Shown here in pieces: positions 53,349 to 63,643 of a DNA stretch of 64,000 nt. This DNA is from Pseudoroseicyclus_A sp041714655 (lineage in GTDB: Bacteria > Pseudomonadota > Alphaproteobacteria > Rhodobacterales > Rhodobacteraceae): NCBI RefSeq assembly GCF_041714655.1, contig NZ_CP168219.1:2666001-2730000 (forward strand). Direction: 5' to 3'. The notes beneath the pieces are model-generated. The model ran no database searches. It was given only the letters and a program-made list of their open reading frames with translations, and was not told the DNA's origin. Positions within the stretch are counted from its first letter, which is position 1, and each line of letters begins with the position of its first letter. The translations under genes and the position numbers were made by a program.

Positions 53349-55024
53349 CAGAAGAGCCCCTCGATCTGCCCGGCGTCGTTGAGGCGGATCGCCTCGGCCG
53401 ACGGCACGCGCGGCAGGCCGGGCATGGTCATGATCTCGCCGCAGATCACCACGACGAAGCCGGCCCCGGCCGAGAGCCGCACCTCGCGGACGGGCACGGT
53501 ATGCCCCTCCGGCGCACCGCGGAGGTTCGGATCGGTCGAGAAGGAATACTGCGTCTTGGCCATGCAGACCGGCAGATGGCCGTAGCCCTGCTCTTCCCAG
53601 GCATGAAGCTGCTGGCGGATCGACTTGTCGGCGATCACCTCGTCGGCATGGTAGATGCGCTTGGCGATGGTCTCGATCTTCTGGAAGAGCGGCATCTCGT
53701 CGGGGTAGATCGGCGAGAAGTTGGCGGCGCCGGACTCGGCGAGCTGCACCACCTTGTGCGCCAGATCCTCGATGCCGGCGGAGCCGTCGGCCCAGTGCTT
53801 GCAGAGCACCGCCTCGGCGCCCTGGGATTTCACGTAATCCTTCACCGCCTGCACCTCGGCCTCGGTATCCGAGACGAAGTGGTTGATGGCCACGACCACC
53901 GGCACGCCGAAGCTCTTCACGTTGGAGATATGGCGGCCGAGGTTGGCGCAGCCCTTCTGGATGGCGGCGACATTCTCGGTGCCGAGGTCGCCCTTGGCGA
54001 CGCCGCCGTTCATCTTCATGGCGCGGCAGGTGGCGACGAGCACCACGGCATCGGGCGCCAGCCCGGCCTTGCGGCATTTGATGTTCATGAACTTCTCGGC
54101 GCCGAGATCGGCCCCGAAGCCGGCCTCCGTCACCACGTAATCGGCTATTTTGAGCGCCGTCGTCGTGGCGATGACCGAGTTGCACCCGTGGGCGATGTTG
54201 GCAAACGGCCCGCCATGGACGAAGGCGGGGTTGTTCTCGAGCGTCTGCACGAGGTTCGGCTGCATCGCGTCCTTCAGGAGCACCGTCATCGCGCCGTCGG
54301 CCTTGATGTCGCGGCAATAGACCGGCGTCTTGTCGCGGCGATAGGCGACGATCATGTCGCCGAGGCGCTTCTGCAGATCCTCGAGGTCGCGCGCCAGGCA
54401 GAGGATCGCCATCACCTCGGAGGCGACGGTGATGTCGAAGCCCGTCTCCCGCGGGAAGCCGTTGGCGACGCCGCCGAGCGAGGCGGTGATCTGCCGGAGT
54501 GCCCGGTCGTTCATGTCGACCACCCGGCGCCAGACGACGCGGCGGATGTCGATCTCGAGCTCGTTGCCCCAGTAGATGTGGTTGTCGATCATCGCCGCCA
54601 GCAGCGAATGCGCGGAGGTGATCGCATGGAAGTCGCCGGTGAAATGGAGGTTCATGTCCTCCATCGGCACGACCTGCGCATAGCCGCCGCCGGCCGCCCC
54701 GCCCTTCATGCCGAAGTTCGGGCCGAGCGAGGCCTCGCGGATGCAGATGGCGGTCTTCTTGCCGATGCGGTTGAGCCCGTCGCCGAGCCCGACCGTCGTC
54801 GTCGTCTTGCCCTCGCCGGCCGGCGTCGGGTTGATCGCGGTCACCAGGATCAGCTTGCCGTTCGGCCGGTCCTGCACGGACTGGATGAAGTCCTGGCTGA
54901 CCTTGGCCTTGTCATGCCCGTAGGGGAGGAGGCTCTCGGACGGGATGCCGAGCTTGGCGCCGATCTCGGCGATCGGCTTCTTCTGCGCCTCGCGGGCGAT
55001 CTCGATATCGGTCTTGTGGGCCAT
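53348..55024 (-). CDS. fhs: Formate-tetrahydrofolate ligase
   Basis: A 558-residue enzyme that joins formate to tetrahydrofolate using ATP, giving 10-formyl-THF. The P-loop-like TPAGEGKTTTTVGL lies near residue 65, and the family blocks ASLGPNFGMKGGAAGGG, NLHFTGDFHAITSAH, HGGPFANIAHGCNS and FVVVICGEIMTMPGLP are intact. ATG at 55024 (MAHKTDIEIAREA) has GAGGGGAG just upstream. It heads the fhs-folD operon; the 168 bases upstream of it show no gene and no riboswitch that can be recognised. Confidence 0.97.
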   Translation of the reverse strand: MAHKTDIEIAREAQKKPIAEIGAKLGIPSESLLPYGHDKAKVSQDFIQSVQDRPNGKLILVTAINPTPAGEGKTTTTVGLGDGLNRIGKKTAICIREASLGPNFGMKGGAAGGGYAQVVPMEDMNLHFTGDFHAITSAHSLLAAMIDNHIYWGNELEIDIRRVVWRRVVDMNDRALRQITASLGGVANGFPRETGFDITVASEVMAILCLARDLEDLQKRLGDMIVAYRRDKTPVYCRDIKADGAMTVLLKDAMQPNLVQTLENNPAFVHGGPFANIAHGCNSVIATTTALKIADYVVTEAGFGADLGAEKFMNIKCRKAGLAPDAVVLVATCRAMKMNGGVAKGDLGTENVAAIQKGCANLGRHISNVKSFGVPVVVAINHFVSDTEAEVQAVKDYVKSQGAEAVLCKHWADGSAGIEDLAHKVVQLAESGAANFSPIYPDEMPLFQKIETIAKRIYHADEVIADKSIRQQLHAWEEQGYGHLPVCMAKTQYSFSTDPNLRGAPEGHTVPVREVRLSAGAGFVVVICGEIMTMPGLPRVPSAEAIRLNDAGQIEGLF

Positions 55025-55192
55025 GGTGCACTCCCCTCGCTGTCGCTGTCCGGCGGCGCTCCGCCCGTCGGCCCCACGGATAGCCGGGCGCGCCTTCCGG
55101 CAGAACGGCAATTCCGACACTTTCCACGCCGGTAACGGCGACGATCGGGGAGCCTGTTTCCGATGGGAACCTCCCGCCCCGGCGCAGGGCGC

Positions 55193-55786
55193 TCAGCCCC
55201 CTGCCTCTCCCCCCGCCCACGCCCGCTGCGCCGGCACATGCAGCCGCAGACGCTCGCCGAGCCGCAGGGGGCCCTCCCGCTCGACCCAGGCGGTGACACC
55301 CCGGCGGCCCCGCGCCGCGGCCTTGAAGGCGCGGCCATGGCCGGGGCGGGCCTCCTCGATGGCGCGGGCGGGGATGTTGCAGGGCTCGTTCAGCATGTCG
55401 ACCGTCAGCGTCGTGCCGCCCTCCCCCTGCAGCCGCGACGAGGGCGGCAGATGGGTCAGATCCGGGATGCCCTCGATCACCAGCGAGGCCCCGAGCCAGG
55501 TCGGCTCCAGCGCTTCAAGCCCGAGCGTGGCGGCGATCTCCGCCATCTCCTCGGCGGAGACGATGGAAAGCTGGCGCGTGTTGCGGATCTCGGTTCCCCG
55601 GGGATATTGCGCCGTCACCCGGCTGCAGGAGAGCCGCGTCAGCCCGGCGTGATGCTCCCCCGCCGCCCCGGCGAAGGTCAGGCGCATCTCCGCCACCGCC
55701 TCGCCCACGAGCCCGCCCTCGCGGTGCGGCACGCGCCCCATCCAGGTGATCGTCCCGTAGTGATCCGTCGGCACCAGCGCCACCAT
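55193..55786 (-). CDS. MOSC-domain protein
   Basis: A 197-residue protein with the MOSC pattern EIRNTRQLSIVSAEEM, PTWLGASLVIEGIPDLTHLPPSSRL and the conserved cysteine in DMLNEPCN, followed by HGRAFKAAARGRRGVTAWVEREG. MOSC domains carry sulfur from cysteine to the molybdenum cofactor or act on N-hydroxylated compounds with a Mo-cofactor. No N-terminal beta-barrel domain is present, so it is a short YiiM/YuaD-like form. The substrate is unknown. It is followed by fhs on the same strand. Confidence 0.87.
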   Translation of the reverse strand: MVALVPTDHYGTITWMGRVPHREGGLVGEAVAEMRLTFAGAAGEHHAGLTRLSCSRVTAQYPRGTEIRNTRQLSIVSAEEMAEIAATLGLEALEPTWLGASLVIEGIPDLTHLPPSSRLQGEGGTTLTVDMLNEPCNIPARAIEEARPGHGRAFKAAARGRRGVTAWVEREGPLRLGERLRLHVPAQRAWAGGEAGG

Positions 55787-55845
55787 CGCCTGCTCCCTTG
55801 TCGCCCGCCCTCTCCTAGCCCCCGGCAGCCTGCCCCCTCAACCGC

Positions 55846-55917
55846 CCTCATGTCTTTGCTCCCGAAAATCCTCGGGGGGAGTCGCCCTTAAGGGCGACGG
55901 GGGGCAGACAGCCCCCC
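55846..55917. repeat. Interspersed palindromic intergenic element, diverged copy C
   Basis: It lies between tam and the MOSC gene. An 18-base perfect palindrome, GTCGCCCTTAAGGGCGAC, spans 55881-55898; GGGGGGC and GCCCCCC flank a 5-base loop at 55899-55917; and CCCGA-AAATCC-TCGGG lies at 55861-55876. The minus strand reads GAGGATTTTCGGGAGC, a diverged form of the GAGGTATTTGCGAAGGGGC core in copies A and B. It may serve as the tam transcript end. Confidence 0.6.
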
Positions 55918-55935
55918 AAAGAGCCGGCCTCTCGC

Positions 55936-56706
55936 CTAGGCCGCCCGCCGGAGCACGAAGAACAGCCGGCGGAAGGGGAAGAGCACCCCGCCATCCGCCT
56001 CGCGCGGATAGGCGGCCTCCAGCGCCGCGTCGTAGGCTTTGGTGAAGCGGGTGAGCTCCCCGGTGTCGAGCCGCTCGGCCACCGGCCGCAGCGCGGTGGA
56101 CGCGGTGAAGGCCTGCACCGGATGCCCCTCCGGCACGGGGGCGAGGCGCTGCAGATACTCCGTCTCCCAAAGATTGACCTCACCCAGCGGCGCCAGAAGG
56201 CGCTGATAGACCGCCGGCTCCGCCACCGGCGCCTCCCAGCCGTCGAAGTCGAACCGCTCCGGGAAGAGCTCGGCGGCCAGGTCGCGGATCAGCTGGTGCG
56301 AGGGCGCGGCGAACTGGCGGGGCATCTGCACGGCGAGCGTGCCACCGGGCGCGAGGAGCCCGGCCAGCCGCGGCAGGAGCAGCGCGTGATCCGGCAGCCA
56401 GTGCAGCGCGGCGTTGGAAGAGATGAGCCCGGGCGGGCTCTCGGGCGCCCAGCCGGCGATGTCGGCCTCGATCAGCGCGTCATAGCCCCGCGCCTTGGCC
56501 AGCATGGCGGCCGAGGCATCGACGCCGAGGAGCCGCCGCTTGGGATAGCGCGCCCTGAGGCTCGCCGCCGCGGCGCCGTCGCCGCAGCCGAGGTCGATGA
56601 TATCGCCCGGCCCGGGCGATCCCGCCTGCATCAGAAGGTCGAGCGCCGGCCGGAGCCGCAGCTCGCGGAACCGCGCATAGCTCCCCGGGTCCCAATCCTT
56701 CGCCAT
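55936..56706 (-). CDS. tam: Trans-aconitate 2-methyltransferase
   Basis: A 256-residue class I SAM methyltransferase. The start MAKDWDPGSYARFRELRLRPALDLL is characteristic of Tam. SAM-binding motif I IIDLGCGDGAAAASL lies near residue 40, followed by LGVDASAAMLAKAR and the Tam block SNAALHWLPDHALLLPRL. It methylates trans-aconitate, an inhibitor of aconitase that forms spontaneously. It lies downstream of the ftsH terminator and upstream of the MOSC gene, on the same strand. Confidence 0.93.
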   Translation of the reverse strand: MAKDWDPGSYARFRELRLRPALDLLMQAGSPGPGDIIDLGCGDGAAAASLRARYPKRRLLGVDASAAMLAKARGYDALIEADIAGWAPESPPGLISSNAALHWLPDHALLLPRLAGLLAPGGTLAVQMPRQFAAPSHQLIRDLAAELFPERFDFDGWEAPVAEPAVYQRLLAPLGEVNLWETEYLQRLAPVPEGHPVQAFTASTALRPVAERLDTGELTRFTKAYDAALEAAYPREADGGVLFPFRRLFFVLRRAA

Positions 56707-56850
56707 CCGCGCCTCCCGCCCTTGCTGCCTGCAGACTACCGAAGGCGCCGCGGCCGCGACAGCCCGGGGCGGCGGGGCTCGATGCCCCGGCGCGCCGGCC
56801 CCGGCTTGGCAGAAGCTCGGGAGCTCACGGGAGCCCCCAACCGCGTGACC

Positions 56851-56887
56851 AAAAACGAAAACCCCCGCGAGCCTGGCTCGCGGGGGT
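56851..56887 (-). terminator. Intrinsic terminator of ftsH
   Basis: On the minus strand a 12-base stem (ACCCCCGCGAGC with its complement, loop of 3) is followed by TTTTCGTTTTT (56851-56861). It lies 23 bases after the ftsH stop. This is the best intrinsic terminator in the window and separates the tol-ftsH block from tam. Confidence 0.9.
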
Positions 56888-56909
56888 CTTGATCGTGCAG
56901 GCGGAGAGC

Positions 56910-58832
<1,923 letters not shown>

Positions 58833-58894
58833 TGCAAGGCTCCTTGAAAGCGAGATATCCGGCGCGGCTCCTCCGCGGCTCCGGTTGCTGTCCT

Positions 58895-58922
58895 AAAATA
58901 GTGTCACAAGCGTGGCCTTCAA
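58895..58922 (-). promoter_or_regulatory. Candidate ftsH promoter
   Basis: On the minus strand TTGAAG (58917-58922) and TATTTT (58895-58900) are 16 bases apart, about 60 bases before the ftsH start; the -35 overlaps the tilS stop. So ftsH can be transcribed apart from the tol-tilS operon. No convincing heat-shock-type sigma-32 site was seen. Confidence 0.5.
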
Positions 58923-60199
58923 TGCGATAATGCCGCCGGGGTGAATTGAGCGACAAGCTGCGCGCTGCCGCCACGGTCCGGATCGGCCAGCGGGGCGGCG
59001 ATCAGCGCGGCGCCCGCCCAGATCGAGGGGGAGGCCAGAAGCGACTGGCGCGGCAGGCCTGAGGCCCGCCAGTCGGGGCAGAGAAGCAGCCCCTCGGCCC
59101 CGAGCGCGCGCACCTCGCAGGCGCCTTCCGCGGGGGCGCCAGACGGGGCGGTCACGATCCAGCGACCGTCCCAGAGCGCACCGGGTGCGGCGCGCCGCTC
59201 CGCCACCGCCTTCCATTCGCGGGTGAGCCGCGTGGCGCCGGGCGCGGGCAGCGTCAACGCGCCGGAGAGGCTCTGCGCCTCGCCGATCCGCGCCCGCGTG
59301 ATGGCGGCGGCGAGCGGGGCGCGGCGGGGGGGATAGGGCTCCGACGAGATCCAGCGGAGCGCCGCGATCCAGAGCCGGCGCTGCACCTCCTCCGGTTCGG
59401 CATAAAGGCTGTGGGCCAGGATCAGGTCCCCCGCCTCCTGCCGCACATGGGCGGCGATGGCGGCCTCGAGCTGGGCATCGAGCGCCGCGCGGGCGGAGCG
59501 GAGCTGCGCGGCCGTCTCGGCGAGGGTCTCGGCGGTGATGCCCAAGGGCGCGAGCGCCGCCAGCGCCTCGCGGGCCCGGACCCGCTCGTAGCGAGGGTCT
59601 TGGTTGGAGGGGTCCTCGGCCCAGTCATGCCCCGCCTCGGTGAGCGCGGCGCGCAGCTCGGCGCGGGCATAGGCGAGGAGCGGGCGGTGGAAGGTCACCC
59701 CGTGGCGGGTGACCTCCGGCGCCATGGCGGAAAGGCCGTCGACCCCGGCCTCGCGGGCGAGGCGCATGAGGAACGTCTCCGCCTGGTCGTCCTGCGTATG
59801 GGCGAGCGCCACGGCATCGAGCCCCCGGCGCCCGGCCCAACCGGCGAGGAGCCGGTAGCGCCCGGCGCGGGCCTCGGCCTGGAGGTTGCCACTGGCGGGC
59901 GCCTCCCAGCGGAGCACCTCGGCGGGGAGGCCGAGCGCCTCGGCCCTCGCGGCAACCGCCGCCGCCTCCGACGCCGCCTCGGGGCGGAGCCCGTGGTCGA
60001 TCGTGGCGACCTCCAGCGTGACGCCCCAGCCGGGCGCCCAGAGCGCCGCCATCTCCATCAGCGCCCGGCTGTCGGAGCCGCCGGAGACGGCGAGGCCGAG
60101 CCGGCGGGGCGGCTCGGCGCCGAAGTGTCGAAGAAGGTCATCCGCGAGCCCGGCCAGCCGTGAGGGCGCGCCCCCGGCCGGCCGCTCGCTCAGGGGCAT
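58919..60199 (-). CDS. tilS: tRNA(Ile)-lysidine synthase
   Basis: A 426-residue N-type ATP pyrophosphatase. The PP-loop motif VSGGSDSRAL lies at residues 38-47, and the TilS blocks ATIDHGLRPEAASEAA, AHTQDDQAETFLMRL and DWAEDPSNQDPRYERVRAR follow; the last holds the conserved DPSN. It converts C34 of the AUA-reading tRNA-Ile to lysidine and is normally essential. The C-terminal domain is less conserved. The start overlaps the ybgF end by 10 bases. Confidence 0.95.
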   Translation of the reverse strand: MPLSERPAGGAPSRLAGLADDLLRHFGAEPPRRLGLAVSGGSDSRALMEMAALWAPGWGVTLEVATIDHGLRPEAASEAAAVAARAEALGLPAEVLRWEAPASGNLQAEARAGRYRLLAGWAGRRGLDAVALAHTQDDQAETFLMRLAREAGVDGLSAMAPEVTRHGVTFHRPLLAYARAELRAALTEAGHDWAEDPSNQDPRYERVRAREALAALAPLGITAETLAETAAQLRSARAALDAQLEAAIAAHVRQEAGDLILAHSLYAEPEEVQRRLWIAALRWISSEPYPPRRAPLAAAITRARIGEAQSLSGALTLPAPGATRLTREWKAVAERRAAPGALWDGRWIVTAPSGAPAEGACEVRALGAEGLLLCPDWRASGLPRQSLLASPSIWAGAALIAAPLADPDRGGSAQLVAQFTPAALSH

Positions 60200-61014
60200 C
60201 CGAACTCGCCGCGGAGCGCCGTGACATCGGCGAGAAGCGGCGAGGCGGGAAAACGGACCGGCAGCTCCGCCAGCGTCACGCAGGCATCCGCCGCCTGCCC
60301 GAGCCGGCCGAGCGCCCGGCCGAGCCGGAAGAGCGCGTCATCGGCGAACTCGCCGGAGGGGTTCCCGGAGAAGGCGTCGAGATAGGCCCGCGCCGCACCC
60401 TGCATGTCGCCCGTCTGCTCCAGCGCATCGCCGCGCTTGTAGAGCGCCGCGGTGGAGAGCGGCCCGCCCGGATAGGTCGTCAGGTACTGCTGGTACAGCG
60501 TTGCGGCCTCCGCGAAATTTCCGGCGGCGAAGGCGGCTTCGGCGGCGTCGAAGGATTCCTGCTCGCCGACGGCGAGCTGCGGGCCGTCCACCGGCGGCGG
60601 CGCCGGCACGGGCACTTCGGCGGCGCTGTCGATGCCGCCGAGGCTCGGCGTGTCGCCGAGCGCGCCGATGTCGCAGCCGGGCTCGATCTCGCAGAGCCGG
60701 AACTCCAGATCGCCGATCCGGTTGGTGCCGTCCACGGTGATCTGGTTGATGCGGAACTCGAGCTCCTCGGTCTTGGCGGTGAGCCGCTGCAGCTCGGCCT
60801 CGATGGCGTTCAGCCGGTCGAGCGGCGTGGCGCCGGAGATGCCCTCGGCGGGAAAGCCGGAGGTGTTGAGCTCGCCCCTGAGCCGCTCGACATCGACATA
60901 GAGCGTCGAGAGCTGCTGCCGGATGTCCGCCAGCGTCTCGCCGTCCTGCGCCGGAGCGGCGACAGGCGCAGCGAGCGAGAAGGCGAGCGCGAGGCCGAGA
61001 GCGAGCCGCCGCAT
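60190..61014 (-). CDS. ybgF: Tol-Pal system protein YbgF (CpoB)
   Basis: A 274-residue periplasmic protein: signal peptide (LALGLALAFSLAAPVAAPAQ), an N-terminal coiled coil (residues 28-105: LADIRQQLSTLYVDVERLRGEL, RLNAIEAELQRLTAKTEELEFRI), a Pro-rich linker, and C-terminal TPR repeats (AAFAAGNFAEAATLYQQYLTTYPG, ALYKRGDALEQTGDMQGAARAYLDAF). It couples Tol-Pal function to cell-wall synthesis during division. ATG at 61014 overlaps the pal stop (TGATG), and the stop lies within tilS. Confidence 0.93.
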   Translation of the reverse strand: MRRLALGLALAFSLAAPVAAPAQDGETLADIRQQLSTLYVDVERLRGELNTSGFPAEGISGATPLDRLNAIEAELQRLTAKTEELEFRINQITVDGTNRIGDLEFRLCEIEPGCDIGALGDTPSLGGIDSAAEVPVPAPPPVDGPQLAVGEQESFDAAEAAFAAGNFAEAATLYQQYLTTYPGGPLSTAALYKRGDALEQTGDMQGAARAYLDAFSGNPSGEFADDALFRLGRALGRLGQAADACVTLAELPVRFPASPLLADVTALRGEFGCP

Positions 61015-61550
61015 CAGCTGAGCGCGCCCGCCGCGATGACGGTCACAGCCCGGCGGTTCTGCGTGTAGCAGGCCTCGTCGGAGCAGACGGCCACCGGCCG
61101 CTCCTTGCCGTAGGAGACGGTGCGCAGCCGTGCCGGGTTGATGCCGCGCGAGATGAGATATTCGCGCGCCGCATTGGCCCGCCGGGCGCCGAGCGCGACG
61201 TTGTATTCGCGCGTACCCTGCTCGTCGGCATGGCCCTCGATGACGGCGATGAACTCGGGGTGGGACTGCAGCCACCCGGCCTGGCCGTCGAGCGTCGCCT
61301 TGGCGGCATCGGAGAGCGTCGACTGGTCGACGGCGAAGAAGACCCGGTCGCCCACGACCTGGTTGAAATACTCAGGGCTGTTGGGGTCGCCCGGCCCGCC
61401 CGGGATGACACCCGTGCCCACGCCGCCTGCGCCCGGGCCGCCCGGCCCCATGCCGTCCCCGGCGCCGCCAAAGCGATCCGGCCGCGTACAGGCCGACAGC
61501 GCCAGCGCCGCCACCATCAGGACAATGGAAAGATATCTCATGCCGCTCAC
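61014..61550 (-). CDS. pal: Peptidoglycan-associated lipoprotein Pal
   Basis: A 178-residue outer-membrane lipoprotein with signal and lipobox LALSAC (Cys near residue 21), a Gly/Pro-rich linker (about 28-53) and a C-terminal OmpA domain: VFFAVDQSTLSDAAKATLDGQ, EGHADEQGTREYNVALGARRANAAREYLISRGI and SYGKERPVAVCSDEACYTQNRRAVTVI. It binds the cell wall and TolB. An unusual ~490-base repeat region separates it from tolB. Confidence 0.96.
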   Translation of the reverse strand: MSGMRYLSIVLMVAALALSACTRPDRFGGAGDGMGPGGPGAGGVGTGVIPGGPGDPNSPEYFNQVVGDRVFFAVDQSTLSDAAKATLDGQAGWLQSHPEFIAVIEGHADEQGTREYNVALGARRANAAREYLISRGINPARLRTVSYGKERPVAVCSDEACYTQNRRAVTVIAAGALS

Positions 61551-62042
61551 CCGCTGCTCGTTTTGGCGAGCTTACCAAGGGGGGCGCCCGCAGACCAGAG
61601 GAAGGGTGGGCGGTCACGGGGGCGTGTGGTGGGGGGACCCCTGCTGGGTCGGGCGACCCGCCGGTGCGGTCCGTAGGGTGGGTTTTCAACCCACCGTCTG
61701 GCGTAACCCTGGAGCTTGGGGCGCGCCCTGCGCGGGCGCTCGATTGGTCGAGTGGGGCGTCCGACGTTCGTTCTGTGCCCCCGCCCGGTACGCGCCGCAG
61801 GCGCAGGGCGAGCGCCGGCCCGTCCCGCGGGCTGGCGCTCTGGTGAGGTCAGGCGCGACGGTGAGCGGGGGATCGGCTGCACCATAAAGCGCGCCGTCCA
61901 GCCGGCAGGAGCGCCAACCCCCGGGCCGGCGCTCGCCCTGCGCGGCCCCGTTGGGCCGGGTGGAGAGGCCGTGGTGGGTTGAAAACCCACCCTACGCCAG
62001 ACCCGTAGGGCGGGCTTCAGCCCTCCACCGGCTCCATCGCCT
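61551..62042. repeat. Nested inverted-repeat region between tolB and pal
   Basis: Outer arms of 23 bases at 61673-61695 and 61973-61995 are perfect inverted copies of the REP-like sequence that starts GTAGGGTGGGTTTTCAAC. Inside them, 22-base arms at 61801-61822 and 61922-61943 (GCGCAGGGCGAGCGCCGG core) are also perfect inverted copies. Each outer copy is itself palindromic. A further related palindrome lies at 62005-62030, next to the tolB stop. Frames open inside the block look like high-GC chance. It could be a small non-autonomous element or a stack of REP insertions. Confidence 0.75.
62005..62030. repeat. REP-like palindrome, diverged copy d, at the tolB 3' end
   Basis: GTAGGGCGGGCTTCAGCC followed by CTCCACCG. 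It has the same plan as the copies at 50511, 61673 and 61973 with several changes. Its 12-base distance from the tolB stop suggests it may act as the tolB 3'-end hairpin. Confidence 0.6.
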
Positions 62043-63383
62043 TCACGGCTGGAGCGGCCCCCACGAGGGATCCGACGCGAAGCCGCCCGTCGGCACCTGG
62101 CGGAGGTTCCGGCCCGAGATGTCCACCGTGTAGAGCGACGGGCCGCCGGCGGCGCCTTGGGTCTCGCGCGTGAACATCAGGACCCGGCCGTTTGGCGCCC
62201 AGGTAGGGCTTTCATCCAGGAACGAAGCCGTCAGCAGCCGCTCCTCCGAGCCGTCCGTCCGCATGACGCCGATGTGGAAGCGCCCCGCGTTTTGCTTGGT
62301 GAAGGCGATGAGATCGCCGCGCGGGCTCCAGACGGGGGAGCCGTAGCGCCCCTCGCCGAAGGAGATGCGCCGCGGCTCGCCGCCGCCGGCCGGCATGATG
62401 TAGATCTGCTGGGTGCCCGAGCGGTCGCTCTCGAAGACGATCTGGCTGCCGTCTGGGCTGAGGGAAGGCGAGGTCTCGATCGAGGGCGCGTTGGTCAGCC
62501 GCGTGTGCTGGCCCGTCGCCAGATCCGTCCGCCAGAGGTCGGTATTGCCGCCCGAGGAGATGGAATAGATGATCTGGCTCCCGTCGCGGCTGAAACGCGG
62601 GGTGAAGGCCATCTCGCCATCCGCCGTCGTCAGCGTCTGCGTGCCGACCGAGGCGACCTGCAGCATGTTGATCCGGGGAAAGCCGGAGGAATAGCTCGTG
62701 TAGAGCAGCCGGTCTCCGGTGGGGGAGAAGCGCGGCGACAGCACCAGAGAGGAGCTGTCAGTCAGATACTGGATGTTGGCGCCGTCGTAATCCATCACAG
62801 CGAGCCGGCGGGCCCGGTTGTCCTTCGGACCGCTCTCGGCGACGAAGGCCACGCGGCTGTCGAAATAGCCGCCCTCGCCGGTGATCCGCGAATAGACGGC
62901 ATCGGCCACCTTGTGCCCCATCCGCCGCCAACCGGCCGGCGTGCCGGTGAACTGCAGGCCCGCGCCGAGCTCGGCGCCGGAGAAGACGTCGTAGAGCCGG
63001 AATTTCACGTTGAGCGTGGAGCCCGAGACGGACACCGCCCCGGTGATCAGCGCCTGCGCATTGATCGCCCGCCAGTCGGCATAGGGCACCGGCGCCGCGA
63101 AATCGGAGACCTGAGAGATATAGGCATCCGTCGGGATCAGCCGGAAGAGCCCGGTGCCGGCTAGATCCTCCGCCGCCAGACGGGCGATGTCGGCGGCGAG
63201 CTGCCCGGCGCCGCCTTCGTCCTGAAAGGTCGGCACCGCGACGGGGATGGGCTCGATGACCCCCTCGGTGATCTCGATCTGCAGGGGGCCGCCCTGGGCG
63301 GTGGCGGGCTGGGCCGGCCCGACCACGAAGACCGGGGCCAGAAGGAGGCTGGCGCAGATGGCGCCGAGAAGTCTCGTCAGCAT
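62043..63383 (-). CDS. tolB: Tol-Pal translocation protein TolB
   Basis: A 446-residue periplasmic protein: signal peptide (LTRLLGAICASLLLAPVFVVGPAQPATAQ), an N-terminal alpha/beta domain (PIPVAVPTFQDEGGAGQ) and a six-bladed beta-propeller. The propeller shows repeats such as SPRFSPTGDRLLYTSY, FTPRFSRDGSQIIYSI, TSPSLSPDGSQIVFESDRSG and GSPVWSPRGDLIAFT. It binds Pal and the TolA C-terminus. ATG at 63383 starts the signal peptide; the further upstream extension is not conserved in kind. It lies 260 bases downstream of tolA. Confidence 0.95.
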   Translation of the reverse strand: MLTRLLGAICASLLLAPVFVVGPAQPATAQGGPLQIEITEGVIEPIPVAVPTFQDEGGAGQLAADIARLAAEDLAGTGLFRLIPTDAYISQVSDFAAPVPYADWRAINAQALITGAVSVSGSTLNVKFRLYDVFSGAELGAGLQFTGTPAGWRRMGHKVADAVYSRITGEGGYFDSRVAFVAESGPKDNRARRLAVMDYDGANIQYLTDSSSLVLSPRFSPTGDRLLYTSYSSGFPRINMLQVASVGTQTLTTADGEMAFTPRFSRDGSQIIYSISSGGNTDLWRTDLATGQHTRLTNAPSIETSPSLSPDGSQIVFESDRSGTQQIYIMPAGGGEPRRISFGEGRYGSPVWSPRGDLIAFTKQNAGRFHIGVMRTDGSEERLLTASFLDESPTWAPNGRVLMFTRETQGAAGGPSLYTVDISGRNLRQVPTGGFASDPSWGPLQP

Positions 63384-63643
63384 AAAGATCGTCGTCCCTT
63401 CCCACCCGGGCGCGCGGCGCACCGGCCCCCGCAAAGTCGTTCCTAACGCCATTTGGCCCGGAGGCGTTTCACATCAACCGGCATTTCGCCGCGGCCCGGC
63501 GCCAAGCGCGGCCTTGGCGCCACACTCCCGGCCCGCGTCCGCGAGGGGAAGGCGGCGTTCGGCAGATCGAGGCGCCCCCGACCCTCGGCCCGCGCCGAGA
63601 CGGCCTGCGCAGGGCCGGTGAGGGCCCGGTCCGGCACCGCCCC
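63384..63643. other. Gap between tolA and tolB with a perfect hairpin
   Basis: These 260 bases show no convincing gene. GGCGCCAAG and CTTGGCGCC flank a 6-base loop at 63498-63521, with no T-run, so it may be a processing or attenuating hairpin within the tol operon. No promoter stands out. Confidence 0.45.

Noticed and set aside
53501..55135. Long plus-strand frame opposite fhs
   Set aside because: Antisense of a complete formate-THF ligase gene, with no start signal.
55025..55192. Possible riboswitch or folate-related leader upstream of fhs
   Set aside because: No THF, SAM or other known riboswitch core could be recognised by eye in this gap.
61716..61982. Several short open frames within the tolB-pal repeat region
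   Set aside because: They consist of inverted-repeat sequence read in different frames and show no protein-like pattern or ribosome-binding site.
63443..63637. 64-codon minus-strand frame between tolA and tolB
   Set aside because: It is Pro/Arg-rich, matches nothing recognised and overlaps a perfect hairpin; tolA already ends normally upstream.
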